A program made the position numbers and the translations under genes. DNA of 64,000 nt from contig NZ_AP018165.1 in the NCBI RefSeq assembly GCF_002356335.1, positions 1,426,001 through 1,490,000 on the forward strand. Reading direction: 5' to 3'. This document shows positions 1 through 10,102 of the stretch, one piece after another. Numbering within the stretch: the stretch's first letter is position 1; each line of letters begins with the position of its first letter. The stretch is from [Mycobacterium] stephanolepidis (GTDB lineage: Bacteria; Actinomycetota; Actinomycetes; Mycobacteriales; Mycobacteriaceae). Below the pieces are notes generated by a model. It was not told the DNA's origin. It saw only the letters and a list, made by a program, of their open reading frames with translations, and did not search any database.

Positions 1-6
1 TATTCT

Positions 7-561
7 TCAGCGGACTACCTCGACGCCGTCGGCTCGGAGCTCATCGAGGACGTGATTCATTGATTGTTCGTTGATGCCAACGGAATATGCGGTGAGTACA
101 CGGGTATGCAGCCCCTGTCGGGCCGCGTCGCGCGCGGTGGCGGCCACGCAGTAGTCGGTGGCGATGCCCACTATGTCGATGCTGCCCAGGCCCCGCTTCT
201 GCAGCCACACCGCCAACGCCGTGCCATCGGCGCAGATGCCCTCGAATCCCGAATACGCGGCGGAATACTCGCCTTTGGAGAACACCTCGTCGACCGGGGT
301 GAGGTCGAAGTCGGGATGAAAGTCGGCACCGGGTGTGCCGACCCGGCAGTGCGGCGGCCAGTTTGTCACGAAGTCCGGTGTCTGGGAGAAGTGGTCGCCG
401 GGGTCGATGTGAAAATCGCGCGTCGCCACCACCGCGTCGTATGCGCCGGATGCGGTGAGGTCGTTGAGCTTCTGGGCGAGCGCGGCGCCGCCGGACACGG
501 GCAGCGCGCCGCCCTCGCAGAAGTCGTTTTGCACGTCGACGACGATAAGCGCCCTGCCCAT
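7..561 (-). CDS. pncA: Nicotinamidase/pyrazinamidase PncA
   Basis: Hydrolyses nicotinamide to nicotinate and ammonia in cytosolic NAD salvage; mycobacterial members also activate pyrazinamide. The 184-residue product matches the usual length of about 186. The cysteine-hydrolase triad is visible as Asp9 (VVDVQND), Lys96 (FSKGEYS) and Cys138 (ATDYCVA), and metal ligands are expected at Asp49, His51, His57 and His71, all present. I chose the ATG at 561 because MGRALIVVDVQNDF is the family start; the open frame continuing upstream to 750 lies antisense within the tetR gene. It is the last gene of a leftward operon pncB-tetR-pncA, 25 bp behind the tetR stop. In M. tuberculosis pncA is not next to pncB1, so the linkage here is informative. 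Confidence 0.95.
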   Translation of the reverse strand: MGRALIVVDVQNDFCEGGALPVSGGAALAQKLNDLTASGAYDAVVATRDFHIDPGDHFSQTPDFVTNWPPHCRVGTPGADFHPDFDLTPVDEVFSKGEYSAAYSGFEGICADGTALAVWLQKRGLGSIDIVGIATDYCVAATARDAARQGLHTRVLTAYSVGINEQSMNHVLDELRADGVEVVR

Positions 562-586
562 GGATCGACGGTACCCCCGCCGGTGC

Positions 587-1180
587 TCAATCGAAGATGT
601 CAGACACGTGGCGGCCCATGCGAGAGATGTAGTCGATGAGCTCGTCGCGGCTGATGGCCAGATCTCCGCGCAGATAATCGATGATGGCGCCGGAGGCCGC
701 GCCGACAAGCGACACCGACAGGAAGCGGCGCCGTCCCGGATCGTCGACATCGATCAGTGCCTTCTCGGCAAGTGAGGCGAAGGCCATCGACCCGGCGAAC
801 CCGACACTGCCCAGTGTGGGTTCGGTGAACGGGGCGAGCATCATGATGCGGCCGTAGGCGGGGTTGTCGACGGTAGCCCCGATGAAGGTCTCCACCGCGC
901 GGGTCTCTAAATCGTCTCCCTCGGCGGCGAATTCGGTGACGACACGCATCACGGATTCGAGGACGTCTTGGTACACCGCACGCACGAAGTCGTCGCGGTC
1001 ACCGAATTCCTCATAGAAGTTGCGCTCCGATACGCCGGAAGATCTGCAGACCGTTCGGATGGTCAGCGCGGGGCCGTCGATGGCGCCGAGCGCCGCGATA
1101 CCGGCATCGAGCAGTGCCCGCCGACGCGTCGCTCGACGCTCTGCGGGAGTGGTTCCCGCCCATTGCCTTCTGGCTGCCAT
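587..1180 (-). CDS. TetR family transcriptional regulator in NAD-salvage operon
   Basis: A 197-residue TetR-type repressor. The N-terminal helix-turn-helix spans about residues 20-65, with the recognition region GVSERNFYEEFGDRDDF near residues 50-65; the rest is a helical ligand-binding domain with no recognisable ligand signature. It lies between pncB (18 bp upstream) and pncA (25 bp downstream) on the same strand, so all three are probably co-transcribed. Its position suggests that it senses an NAD-related metabolite or a toxic compound and controls the operon, but that is inference. The start ATG at 1180 gives the ordinary MAARRQW N-terminus followed by a basic stretch. I do not recognise a specific named orthologue. 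Confidence 0.85.
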   Translation of the reverse strand: MAARRQWAGTTPAERRATRRRALLDAGIAALGAIDGPALTIRTVCRSSGVSERNFYEEFGDRDDFVRAVYQDVLESVMRVVTEFAAEGDDLETRAVETFIGATVDNPAYGRIMMLAPFTEPTLGSVGFAGSMAFASLAEKALIDVDDPGRRRFLSVSLVGAASGAIIDYLRGDLAISRDELIDYISRMGRHVSDIFD

Positions 1181-1198
1181 GTGTCCTCCGGCCAGGAA

Positions 1199-2521
1199 TT
1201 ATCCCACCAATCGGGTGGTAATCGCAGGATCCCCGTGGGAAAGCCCCAGTCCCTCCCACGGCAGGCTCAGTAATCCCGCGCGTACCCGGCCCCTGGCGTC
1301 GTCGAGCGAGTCGGATGTGACGGGCGCCCCTCCGCGCACCAGGGGGGTGGTCAGCACCCGGTGCGGTTCCGTCACCGGCGGCTGACCGGTGGCCGTTCGA
1401 TACACCACTTCCTCGGTGACGGTGCCTGTTGGCTTGGCGGTGCGCAGTGCACATTTGTGGCCGCCGTGTGATTCCTTGTGACTGCTGCGTTTTGCCACCG
1501 GGATGCCGTCGATCTCGACGAGTTTGTAGACCATGCCGGCCGCCGGGAACCCGGATCCGGTCACCACCGAGGTGCCCACACCGTAGATATCGACGGGCTC
1601 GGCGCGCAGTGCCGCGATGGAGTACTCGTCGAGGTCCCCGGAGACGACAATGCGGGTCCGGTGTGCACCCAGCGCGTCGAGTTGTGCGCGAACCTGCCGG
1701 GCCAGCATGCCCAGATCCCCTGAGTCGATGCGCACCGCCCCGAGCTCGGGTCCGGCGACGGCGATGGCGTTCTCGACCCCGGTGGTGATGTCGTAGGTGT
1801 CCACCAGCAGGGTGGTGGACACGCCGAGCGCCTCGACCTGTGCGCGAAATGCCTCACGTTCGGCCTCGCTGGCGCTCATACCGTCCTTGGCGTGGAGCAG
1901 GGTGAAGGCGTGCGCGGCGGTGCCGCGGGCGGGCACACCGTAGCGGCGATGTGCCTCCAGGTTGGACGTCGATTCGAATCCCGCGAGATAGGCGGCGCGG
2001 GCGCAGGCCACCGCGGCCAGTTCGTGGGTGCGCCGTGAGCCCATCTCGATGAGCGGACGGCCCGCGGCGGCCGACACCATTCGTGCGGCGGCTGAGGCGA
2101 CGGCACTGTCGTGGTTCAGGATCGACAACGTCAGGGTTTCCAGAATGACGCATTCGGCAAAGGTTCCCCGCACGGTGAGTACCGGGGATCCCGGGAAGTA
2201 GAGCTCACCCTCCCGGTAGCCGTCGATGTCGCCGCCAAACCGATATGTGGCCAGGTACTGGAGTGTGTCGTCGTCAAGAAAGTCGGACAGCGATTCCAAT
2301 TCTTCCGAGCCGAATCGGAATTCGGCAAGCGCCTCGAGCAATCGAGCGGTGCCGGCGACGACGCCGTACCGGCGGCCGTCCGGCAATCTCCTGGCGAATA
2401 CCTCGAACGTGGCCTGACGTCCCGCGGTGCCGTCACGCAGTGCCGCGGCAAGCATGGTGAGCTCGTACTTGTCGGTGAGCAATGACGTATGCAGGTGCGC
2501 CATGTGCGCCATGTGCGCCAC
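1199..2521 (-). CDS. pncB: Nicotinate phosphoribosyltransferase PncB
   Basis: Converts nicotinate, PRPP and ATP to nicotinate mononucleotide, the step after PncA in the Preiss-Handler branch. The protein opens with TSLLTDKYELTML, typical of the family, and carries the substrate-site region MGSRRTH and the segment GTAAHAF containing the conserved histidine. Length is about 440 residues, as expected. The start is ambiguous: three nine-base units encode Met-Ala-His three times, giving a GTG at 2521 and ATGs at 2512 and 2503. No good Shine-Dalgarno precedes any of them, so a leaderless transcript is possible. It heads the leftward operon with tetR and pncA and diverges from clpS across 105 bp. 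Confidence 0.93.
   Translation of the reverse strand: MAHMAHMAHLHTSLLTDKYELTMLAAALRDGTAGRQATFEVFARRLPDGRRYGVVAGTARLLEALAEFRFGSEELESLSDFLDDDTLQYLATYRFGGDIDGYREGELYFPGSPVLTVRGTFAECVILETLTLSILNHDSAVASAAARMVSAAAGRPLIEMGSRRTHELAAVACARAAYLAGFESTSNLEAHRRYGVPARGTAAHAFTLLHAKDGMSASEAEREAFRAQVEALGVSTTLLVDTYDITTGVENAIAVAGPELGAVRIDSGDLGMLARQVRAQLDALGAHRTRIVVSGDLDEYSIAALRAEPVDIYGVGTSVVTGSGFPAAGMVYKLVEIDGIPVAKRSSHKESHGGHKCALRTAKPTGTVTEEVVYRTATGQPPVTEPHRVLTTPLVRGGAPVTSDSLDDARGRVRAGLLSLPWEGLGLSHGDPAITTRLVG
2501..2521 (-). repeat. Tandem 9-bp repeats at the pncB start codons
   Basis: The unit (A/G)TGGCGCAC on the coding strand appears as GTGGCGCAC, ATGGCGCAC and then ATGGCGCAC, giving three consecutive in-frame possible starts and a Met-Ala-His repeat. 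Such a direct repeat can change copy number by slippage without a frameshift, altering which start is used. Seen directly; any effect is inferred. Confidence 0.75.
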
Positions 2522-2626
2522 GTTAGCGGGATACCCGGGTGCGTGAACGCCTCCCGAGAGGCTCCGGGGAGACGGGGAACCCGAACTTCATGCTGACAGA
2601 GTTCGCGGCCCCGGTATTCTGGGGCC

Positions 2627-2929
2627 ATGGGTGCGCCGGCGCGAGCCTTGCCAGGGACTACCGCAGAGAGGTCTGTCGAACATGTCGACGAGACCCAGTC
2701 GCCGTGGGTCACCATCGTGTGGGATGACCCGGTAAACCTGATGAACTATGTCGCTTACGTGTTCCAGCAGCTGTTCGGCTACAGCGAGAGCGAGGCCACC
2801 AACCTGATGCTGCAGGTTCACCACGAGGGCAAGGCGGTGGTGTCGTGCGGGGCGCGCGAGTCGATGGAGATCGACGTCAGCAAGCTGCATGCCGCCGGTC
2901 TATGGGCCACATTGCAGCAGGATCGTTGA
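2627..2929 (+). CDS. clpS: ATP-dependent Clp protease adaptor ClpS
   Basis: Adaptor that delivers N-degron substrates to ClpC/ClpA-ClpP. The 100-residue protein has a short variable N-terminus, then the ClpS fold beginning [16 protein letters not shown] (about residues 27-42), with the conserved Asp pair near 33-34 and Asn37, and [11 protein letters not shown] near 62-72, where the histidine lines the N-degron pocket. The length equals that of mycobacterial ClpS. It is divergent from pncB and starts a rightward run with the DUF2017 gene 11 bp downstream, the same order as Rv1331-Rv1332. Confidence 0.95.
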   Translation: MGAPARALPGTTAERSVEHVDETQSPWVTIVWDDPVNLMNYVAYVFQQLFGYSESEATNLMLQVHHEGKAVVSCGARESMEIDVSKLHAAGLWATLQQDR

Positions 2930-2940
2930 GCCGCTGATCC

Positions 2941-3528
2941 GTGCGAAAATGGAAGCGCGTCAACGCGTCTGATGGGATTCGGCTGCGTTCGGAGATGGAG
3001 CCGCACGAGGCTGCGCTCGTGCAGTCGATGGTCACCTCGATGCTGGCGATGCTGGACGAGCGCGAATCGTCGGCGCCCAGTGACGAATTGGCACAGCTTA
3101 CCGGCATCCGTACGGGGAACACCGCGGCGCCCTCCGATGTCACCCTCGGGCGGCTACTTCCGGACTTTCACCGCCCCGACCAGGACGGCACCAGCAGTCT
3201 CGAGGCGGTCAGTGGACTCAACAGTGCACTGCGCAGCCTCTACGAACCTGAGATCATCGACGCCAAACGTGAGGCGGGTCAACGGTTGCTGCGCACTCTT
3301 CCCCTGGAGGGCGGGCGCTTTGAGCTGTCCGAGGACGATGCGCGCGCATGGCTGACCGCGCTGAATGACGTGCGCCTGGCGCTCGGCGCGATGCTCGGGA
3401 TCGACAGCGACGGGCCGCAGGAATTGCCCGCCGACGATCCGATGGCCGGACATATGGACATTTATCACTGGCTGACCGTGATGCAGGAGTTATTGGTGCT
3501 CGCTTTGATGGGGAAGTCGGCGGTATGA
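2941..3528 (+). CDS. DUF2017 family protein (Rv1332-like)
   Basis: A 195-residue, mostly helical, acidic cytosolic protein from a GTG start. It has no membrane segment or signal peptide. The pattern (an N-terminal RKWKRV stretch, a block rich in Glu/Leu, a central AWLTALNDVRLALGAML segment and a C-terminal YHWLTVMQELLVLAL helix) is that of DUF2017, which is almost always next to clpS in actinobacteria. The biochemical role is unknown; the conserved pairing suggests a link to N-degron proteolysis (inference). It overlaps the next gene by 4 bp (ATGA), indicating translational coupling. Confidence 0.85.
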   Translation: MRKWKRVNASDGIRLRSEMEPHEAALVQSMVTSMLAMLDERESSAPSDELAQLTGIRTGNTAAPSDVTLGRLLPDFHRPDQDGTSSLEAVSGLNSALRSLYEPEIIDAKREAGQRLLRTLPLEGGRFELSEDDARAWLTALNDVRLALGAMLGIDSDGPQELPADDPMAGHMDIYHWLTVMQELLVLALMGKSAV

Positions 3529-4517
3529 GCCTGTTCTCGGGTGCGATCACCGACGTTCCGGGAATGCTGGTGGGACATCACCAGAGGGTGGATGCCGATG
3601 CCGAACTCGGATCGGGCTGGGCCACCGGCACCACCGTGGTGCTGGCACCGCCGGGGACCACCGGGGCGGTCGATGTGCGCGGCGGAGCTCCGGGAACACG
3701 TGAATCCGATCTGCTCGATCCGGCGAATACCGTCTCCACGGTCGACGCCATTGTGCTCACCGGCGGCAGCGCCTACGGACTGGCCGCCGCCGATGGGGTG
3801 ATGCGCTGGCTGGAGGAGCAGGGCAGGGGAGTCGCCCTGCAGGGCGGCACCGTGCCCATCGTCCCGGGAGCAGTCATCTTCGATCTACCGGTGGGTGCCT
3901 GGAAGAGTCGTCCCGACGCCGAATTCGGTTACCGTGCAGCAGAACTCGCAAGCGATACGCCCGAATGGGGTGCCGTGGGTGCCGGTGTCGGAGCGCGGGC
4001 CGGCACCCTCAAGGGCGGTGTCGGCTCCGCGAGTGCGGATCTGGGTAACGGGATTGTGGTGGGTGTCGTGATCGTCGCCAACCCCGTTGGACTGGTGATT
4101 AATCCGTCGACAGGGCTGCCGTGGGACCCCGCGTGTGCACCGGAGCTCGGCGCGCCCCCGGCAAGCCAGATTGCGGCGCTGGCCGCGTTGCCCGACAAGT
4201 CGGTTTCGCTGAACACCACGATCGGCGTGGTGGCGACCAACGCCCCGCTGAGCAAGGCGCAATGCCGCCGGGTGGCGATCGCCGCCCACGACGGGTTGGC
4301 GCGGGCGATCAGGCCCGCGCACACCCCGATGGATGGGGACACGCTGTACGTGCTGGCGACCGGGACCGGCGAGGGCGATGCCGAGGCTCTCACCGTTTCG
4401 GTGGGGATCGCCGCCGCCGACTGTGTGGAGCGTGCTGTGGTGCGGGCAGTGGTGGGCGCCGCGAGTGTGGCCGGAATACCCGCATATCGTGACGTGTTGC
4501 CAGGAGCGTTTTCGTAA
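3525..4517 (+). CDS. P1/DmpA family aminopeptidase-type hydrolase (Rv1333-like)
   Basis: Family S58/P1 N-terminal-nucleophile hydrolase of 330 residues. These proteins self-cleave to expose a Ser/Thr nucleophile; here the candidate site is Asn230-Thr231 in the segment LNTTIGVVATNA. The family N-terminus GAITDVPGMLVGHH, the glycine-rich LTGGSAYGLAAADGVM (about residues 84-99) and LKGGVGSAS are all present. The substrate is unknown; family members release N-terminal amino acids from peptides or amides. It sits between the DUF2017 gene and mec, as in M. tuberculosis, and the 4-bp overlap with the preceding gene argues for one operon. Confidence 0.88.
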   Translation: MSLFSGAITDVPGMLVGHHQRVDADAELGSGWATGTTVVLAPPGTTGAVDVRGGAPGTRESDLLDPANTVSTVDAIVLTGGSAYGLAAADGVMRWLEEQGRGVALQGGTVPIVPGAVIFDLPVGAWKSRPDAEFGYRAAELASDTPEWGAVGAGVGARAGTLKGGVGSASADLGNGIVVGVVIVANPVGLVINPSTGLPWDPACAPELGAPPASQIAALAALPDKSVSLNTTIGVVATNAPLSKAQCRRVAIAAHDGLARAIRPAHTPMDGDTLYVLATGTGEGDAEALTVSVGIAAADCVERAVVRAVVGAASVAGIPAYRDVLPGAFS

Positions 4518-4554
4518 TCGTCCGAGACGGCCAAGAGGGAAGCAGGGAAAGACA

Positions 4555-4980
4555 GTGCTGGTAGTTCGCGCCGATCTGGTCGACGCCATGGTCAAGCATG
4601 CCCGCGCCGATCACCCCGATGAGGCCTGCGGTGTGCTGGCCGGTCCGGAGGGCTCCGATCGTCCCGAGCGGCACGTCGCCATGATCAACGCCGAGCGGTC
4701 TCCGACTTTTTATCGCTTTGATTCCGGTGAGCAGCTTCGGGTTTGGCGGGCGATGGACGATGCCGATGAGGTGCCGGTGGTTATCTATCACTCGCACACC
4801 GCGACGGAGGCCTACCCCAGCCGTACCGATATCAACCTGGCCGCAGAACCCGATGCCCACTACGTTTTGGTGTCCACTCGCGATCCTGAGCAGCACGAGC
4901 TGCGCAGTTACCGGATCGTCGACGGGGTGGTCACCGAAGAGGAGATTTCCGTTGTGGACCAATACGTCGAGCAGTACTAG
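4555..4980 (+). CDS. mec: Mec, JAMM-type CysO-cysteine hydrolase
   Basis: Zinc peptidase that releases cysteine from the CysO-cysteine adduct made by CysM. The 141-residue protein carries the JAMM/MPN+ signature: Glu23 (DEACGVLAG), His79 and His81 (YHSHT), Ser89 and Asp92 (PSRTDINLA). The GTG at 4555 is chosen because VLVVRADLVDAMV is the family start and an AGGGAAAG ribosome binding site lies just upstream; the frame is open back to 4333 but that part overlaps the P1 peptidase gene. It is followed after 18 bp by cysO and then cysM, so the three genes form the sulfur-carrier cysteine pathway. Confidence 0.94.
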   Translation: MLVVRADLVDAMVKHARADHPDEACGVLAGPEGSDRPERHVAMINAERSPTFYRFDSGEQLRVWRAMDDADEVPVVIYHSHTATEAYPSRTDINLAAEPDAHYVLVSTRDPEQHELRSYRIVDGVVTEEEISVVDQYVEQY

Positions 4981-4998
4981 AGAAAAGGAATACCCACC

Positions 4999-5271
4999 GT
5001 GTCGATTGAAGTATCGATTCCCACGATCCTGCGTACGCACACCGGTGGCGAGAAGCGCGTCACGGCAACGGGTTCCACGCTGCAAGCGGTGATCGCGGAC
5101 CTGGAATCCAACTATTCCGGGATCTCCGACCGGCTGGTTGACGACGGCAAGTTGCACCGTTTCGTCAACATTTACGTCAACGACGAGGACGTGCGGTTCT
5201 CGGGTGGGCTGGACACCGAGATCGCCGATGGCGATTCGGTCACCATCCTGCCCGCCGTGGCCGGTGGCTAG
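4999..5271 (+). CDS. cysO: CysO, ubiquitin-like sulfur carrier protein
   Basis: A 90-residue beta-grasp protein ending in AVAGG, the C-terminal Gly-Gly that is thiocarboxylated and serves as sulfide donor to O-phosphoserine on CysM. Preceded by an AGAAAAGGAA-type ribosome binding site at about 4980-4990. The MoaD/ThiS-like fold features are visible: MSIEVSIPTILRTHTGGE at the start, then LQAVIADLE, RFVNIYVNDEDVR and GDSVTILPAVAGG. Placed between mec and cysM, with 6 bp to cysM, so the three are co-transcribed. Confidence 0.96.
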   Translation: MSIEVSIPTILRTHTGGEKRVTATGSTLQAVIADLESNYSGISDRLVDDGKLHRFVNIYVNDEDVRFSGGLDTEIADGDSVTILPAVAGG

Positions 5272-6904
<1,633 letters not shown>

Positions 6905-6908
<4 letters not shown>

Positions 6909-7792
6909 CGGGCCCCGGCACCGCTCTGGACGGTCTTGGCGCAAGCGCCTCATCGCCGATCGGGATATTCGATTCCGGAGTCGGGGGACTGACCGTAGCG
7001 CGGGCCATCATCGACCAGCTGCCGGACGAGGACATCATCTACGTCGGCGACACGGGTAACGGGCCATATGGTCCGCTGACCATTCCGGAGATCCGCCGGC
7101 ACGCGCTGGCCATTGGTGACGACCTCGTCGGACGTGGGGTGAAAGCCCTGGTGATCGCCTGTAATACGGCCTCGGCGGCATGCCTGCGTGACGCCCGTGA
7201 ACGCTATACGCCGGTGCCGGTCATCGAGGTGGTGTTGCCTGCCGTACGCCGCGCTGTGCACACCACGCACAACAACAAGATCGGTGTCATCGGCACCGCG
7301 GCGACCATCGCGTCGGGTGCGTACCAGGATGCGTTCGCGGCCGCGCGGGACACCGAGATCACGGCGGTGGCGTGTCCGCGTTTCGTCGACTTCGTCGAGC
7401 GTGGCATCACCAGCGGGAGGCAAGTGCTGCAGCTCGCCGAGGGCTATTTGGAGCCGCTGCAGCGGGCTCAGGTCGACACCGTGGTGCTGGGTTGCACGCA
7501 CTATCCGTTGCTGTCCGGGCTGATCCAGCTCGCCATGGGCGAGGATGTCACGTTGGTGTCCAGCGCCGAGGAAACTGCCAAGGACCTGCTGCGGGTGCTC
7601 TCGGAGAGGGATCTGCTGCGGCCACATCCGGATAACCCGAGTGCCTCACGCCCGAACCGCATTTTTGAGGCAACCGGTGACCCCGATGCGTTCCGTACCT
7701 TGGCGGCTAGATTCCTCGGTCCGGCTGTGACAGCGGTGCAAACTCGAGCTAGCGGTGTTCCGGGTTACACCGAAATTGCAACACCTCTCTAA
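6905..7792 (+). CDS. murI: Glutamate racemase MurI
   Basis: Produces D-glutamate for peptidoglycan. The two catalytic cysteines are Cys86 ([10 protein letters not shown]) and Cys197 ([10 protein letters not shown]), and the N-terminal [17 protein letters not shown] and the segment [11 protein letters not shown] are diagnostic. The GTG at 6905 overlaps the rhomboid stop (GTGA); the first 17 residues before SPIGIFDSG are not conserved in most MurI proteins, so the true start may be slightly downstream. 295 residues, cytosolic. Confidence 0.95.
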
Positions 7793-7807
7793 CCCTCTGC
7801 CGAGACG

Positions 7808-7825
7808 CTTGCCGGACGTGGCAAG
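7808..7825. promoter_or_regulatory. Inverted repeat between murI and the MBL-fold gene
   Basis: CTTGCC at 7808-7813 and GGCAAG at 7820-7825 form a perfect 6-bp stem with a six-base loop, 10 bases before the GTG at 7835. No T-run follows, so it could be a weak attenuator, an operator or chance. Confidence 0.35.
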
Positions 7826-7834
7826 CTAGGGGCT

Positions 7835-8596
7835 GTGCGAGTCACCGTGCTCGGCTGCTCAGGCAGTGTCACCGGACCGGATTCACCGGCGTCTGGTTAC
7901 CTTCTGACGGCACCGGATGCGCCACCGTTGGTCATCGACTTCGGTGGCGGTGTCTTGGGCTCTATGCAACGTTTCGCCGATCCCGGATCGGTGTCCGTTC
8001 TGCTGTCGCATCTACATGCCGACCACTGCCTGGACCTGCCTGGTCTGTTTGTGTGGCGCCGCTATCACCCGAATCCGCCCAAGGGCAAGGCCATCATGTA
8101 CGGGCCCGCCGACACCCTGATTCGGGTGGGGGCCGCGTCGGCTGAGATAGGCGGTGAGGTCGACGACTTCACCGACATCTTCGACTTGTACGCGTGGAGC
8201 GAAGGTGTGCCCGTCGAATTCGGGTCGCTCACGGTGACACCCACCCGGGTGGCGCATCCGCCTGAGTCGTACGGGCTGCGGATCGAGGACACCTCAGGTG
8301 CCGTCCTTGCCTACAGCGGGGACACCGGCATATGCGATGCCGTGGTCGAGCTGGCTCGCGATGCCGACGTGTTCCTGTGCGAGGCGTCGTGGACGCATAT
8401 GCCCGGGCACCGCCCGCCGGATCTTCACCTGTCCGGCACCGAGGCGGGTCAGATCGCGGCCCGAGCGGGCGTCAAGGAACTGCTACTGACCCACATCCCG
8501 CCGTGGACCTCGCGCGAGGATGTCATCGCGGAGGCCAAGTCGGCATTCGACGGGCCGGTGCGGGCCGTGGTCGCGGGCGAGAGCTTCGAGCTGTAG
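7835..8596 (+). CDS. MBL-fold metallo-hydrolase, probable cyclic nucleotide phosphodiesterase (Rv1339-like)
   Basis: A 253-residue metallo-beta-lactamase-fold enzyme with the metal-binding HLHADH motif (His59, His61, Asp63, His64), a later Ser-Gly-Asp-Thr segment (LAYSGDTG) and a terminal LLLTHIPPW histidine, so both metal sites look intact. The M. tuberculosis orthologue Rv1339 is described as an atypical class II cAMP phosphodiesterase; that activity is inferred here from position and motif. GTG start at 7835, 42 bp downstream of murI and upstream of rph in the conserved order. Confidence 0.88.
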   Translation: MRVTVLGCSGSVTGPDSPASGYLLTAPDAPPLVIDFGGGVLGSMQRFADPGSVSVLLSHLHADHCLDLPGLFVWRRYHPNPPKGKAIMYGPADTLIRVGAASAEIGGEVDDFTDIFDLYAWSEGVPVEFGSLTVTPTRVAHPPESYGLRIEDTSGAVLAYSGDTGICDAVVELARDADVFLCEASWTHMPGHRPPDLHLSGTEAGQIAARAGVKELLLTHIPPWTSREDVIAEAKSAFDGPVRAVVAGESFEL

Positions 8597-8645
8597 CTCT
8601 GCCACTCACGCTCGGTACTTTCGCGGAGACGATAAGGTCGAGGGC

Positions 8646-9425
8646 GTGTCCAGACGAGAAGACGGCAGACAAGACGACGAACTGCGCCCGGTGACCATTA
8701 CGCGGGGATTCACTTCGCACCCGGCGGGTTCGGTACTCATCGAGTTCGGTCAGACGCGGGTGATGTGCACCGCCAGCGCCACCGAGGGTGTGCCGCGCTG
8801 GCGCAAGGGTTCTGGACTTGGTTGGCTGACAGCCGAATACGCGATGCTGCCGGCCTCTACCCATACCCGCAGCGATCGTGAATCGGTCAAGGGGCGCGTG
8901 GGCGGCCGCACTCAGGAGATCAGCCGCTTGATCGGGCGTTCACTGCGTGCGTGTATCGACTTGTCGGCATTGGGGGAGAACACCATTGCCATCGATTGTG
9001 ATGTGCTGCAGGCCGATGGCGGGACTCGCACCGCGGCGATCACCGGTGCGTATGTCGCGCTCGCCGATGCGGTGACTTACCTGGCCGCGCACGGCAAGCT
9101 CGCCGATGACGAGCCACTGTCGTGTGCGATCGCTGCCGTGAGTGTTGGCGTGGTGGACGGCCGGGTGCGCGTAGATCTTCCCTACGAAGAGGATTCGCGC
9201 GCCGAGGTGGATATGAACGTGGTGGCCACCGACACCGGTACGTTGGTGGAGGTTCAGGGCACCGGAGAGGGCGCCACCTTCCCACGCACGACGCTGGACA
9301 AGCTGCTTGACGCCGCCGTCGGCGCCGCCGAGGAACTGTTCGTGTTGCAGAAGGAAGCATTGGCCCTGCCGTATCCGGGTGTCCTGCCGGAGGCGCCACA
9401 GAAGAAGGCGTTCGGTTCGAAGTAG
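8646..9425 (+). CDS. rph: Ribonuclease PH
   Basis: 3'-exoribonuclease that trims tRNA 3' ends by phosphorolysis. About 259 residues from the GTG at 8646; the frame is open upstream but covers the end of the preceding gene. Family hallmarks: [30 protein letters not shown] is split along the N-terminus, followed by [11 protein letters not shown], the arginine-rich [27 protein letters not shown] segment, [14 protein letters not shown] and the C-terminal [10 protein letters not shown]. It is followed nine bases later by rdgB, the usual arrangement. Confidence 0.95.
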   Translation: MSRREDGRQDDELRPVTITRGFTSHPAGSVLIEFGQTRVMCTASATEGVPRWRKGSGLGWLTAEYAMLPASTHTRSDRESVKGRVGGRTQEISRLIGRSLRACIDLSALGENTIAIDCDVLQADGGTRTAAITGAYVALADAVTYLAAHGKLADDEPLSCAIAAVSVGVVDGRVRVDLPYEEDSRAEVDMNVVATDTGTLVEVQGTGEGATFPRTTLDKLLDAAVGAAEELFVLQKEALALPYPGVLPEAPQKKAFGSK

Positions 9426-9434
9426 GCGGGGGCC

Positions 9435-10055
9435 ATGAAGATACTTGTCGCGAGCCGTAACCCGAAGAAGCTCGCGGAGTTACATCGGGTGCTCGAGTCG
9501 TCAGGGGTGACCGGGGTCGAACTGGTTTCACTCGCCGACGTGCCCGAGTACGAGGAAGTGCCCGAGACGGGTGCCAGCTTTGAGGACAATGCGCTCATCA
9601 AGGCACGTGAGGGCGCGCAGAAGACCGGATTGGCCTGCGTCGCCGATGATTCCGGGCTTGCGGTCGATGCTCTGAACTGGATGCCCGGTGTGCTGTCTGC
9701 GCGCTGGTGTGGTCGGCATGGAGATGACGCCGCCAACACCGCGCTGTTGCTTGCACAGCTCTCCGATGTGCCTGACGAGCGTCGCGGCGCGGCGTTCGTA
9801 TCGGCGTGTGCGCTGGTGACTCCGGACGGCGAAGAGGTTGTCGTGGAGGGACGTTGGAAGGGCTCTGTCGCGCGGGAACCCGCGGGACAGAACGGCTTCG
9901 GCTACGACCCGATCTTCGTGCCGCGCGGCGGTCTGCGGACCGCAGCGGAAATGACGCCCGAGGAGAAGGACGCGGTATCGCATCGCGGACGGGCACTGGC
10001 GGCGCTGCTCCCGATGCTGCGCAACCTGGTGAATCTCGGCCGTACCGCGCCCTAG
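9435..10055 (+). CDS. rdgB: Non-canonical purine NTP pyrophosphatase RdgB/HAM1
   Basis: Hydrolyses dITP, ITP and XTP to monophosphates and so cleans the nucleotide pool. 206 residues. The family signatures are clear: N-terminal ILVASRNPKKLAEL, the TGASFEDNALIKA and VADDSGLAVDAL motifs with the metal-binding acidic residues, GFGYDPIFVP and the final SHRGRAL. ATG at 9435. It ends the long rightward run that began with clpS; a strong hairpin lies directly downstream. Confidence 0.95.
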   Translation: MKILVASRNPKKLAELHRVLESSGVTGVELVSLADVPEYEEVPETGASFEDNALIKAREGAQKTGLACVADDSGLAVDALNWMPGVLSARWCGRHGDDAANTALLLAQLSDVPDERRGAAFVSACALVTPDGEEVVVEGRWKGSVAREPAGQNGFGYDPIFVPRGGLRTAAEMTPEEKDAVSHRGRALAALLPMLRNLVNLGRTAP

Positions 10056-10064
10056 CCTCCCGAG

Positions 10065-10093
10065 GAGCAGCCCCCCGGTTTGGGGGACTGCTC
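10065..10093. terminator. Hairpin terminator between convergent rdgB and oxidoreductase genes
   Basis: GAGCAG at 10065-10070 pairs with CTGCTC at 10088-10093, and five Cs (10071-10075) pair with five Gs (10082-10086), leaving a six-base loop and one bulged base. This 11-bp GC-rich stem lies 10 bases past the rdgB stop and 10 bases before the convergent gene's stop, so it can serve both strands. No long T-run follows, as is common in mycobacteria. Confidence 0.7.
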
Positions 10094-10102
10094 GCGAGGG
10101 GG

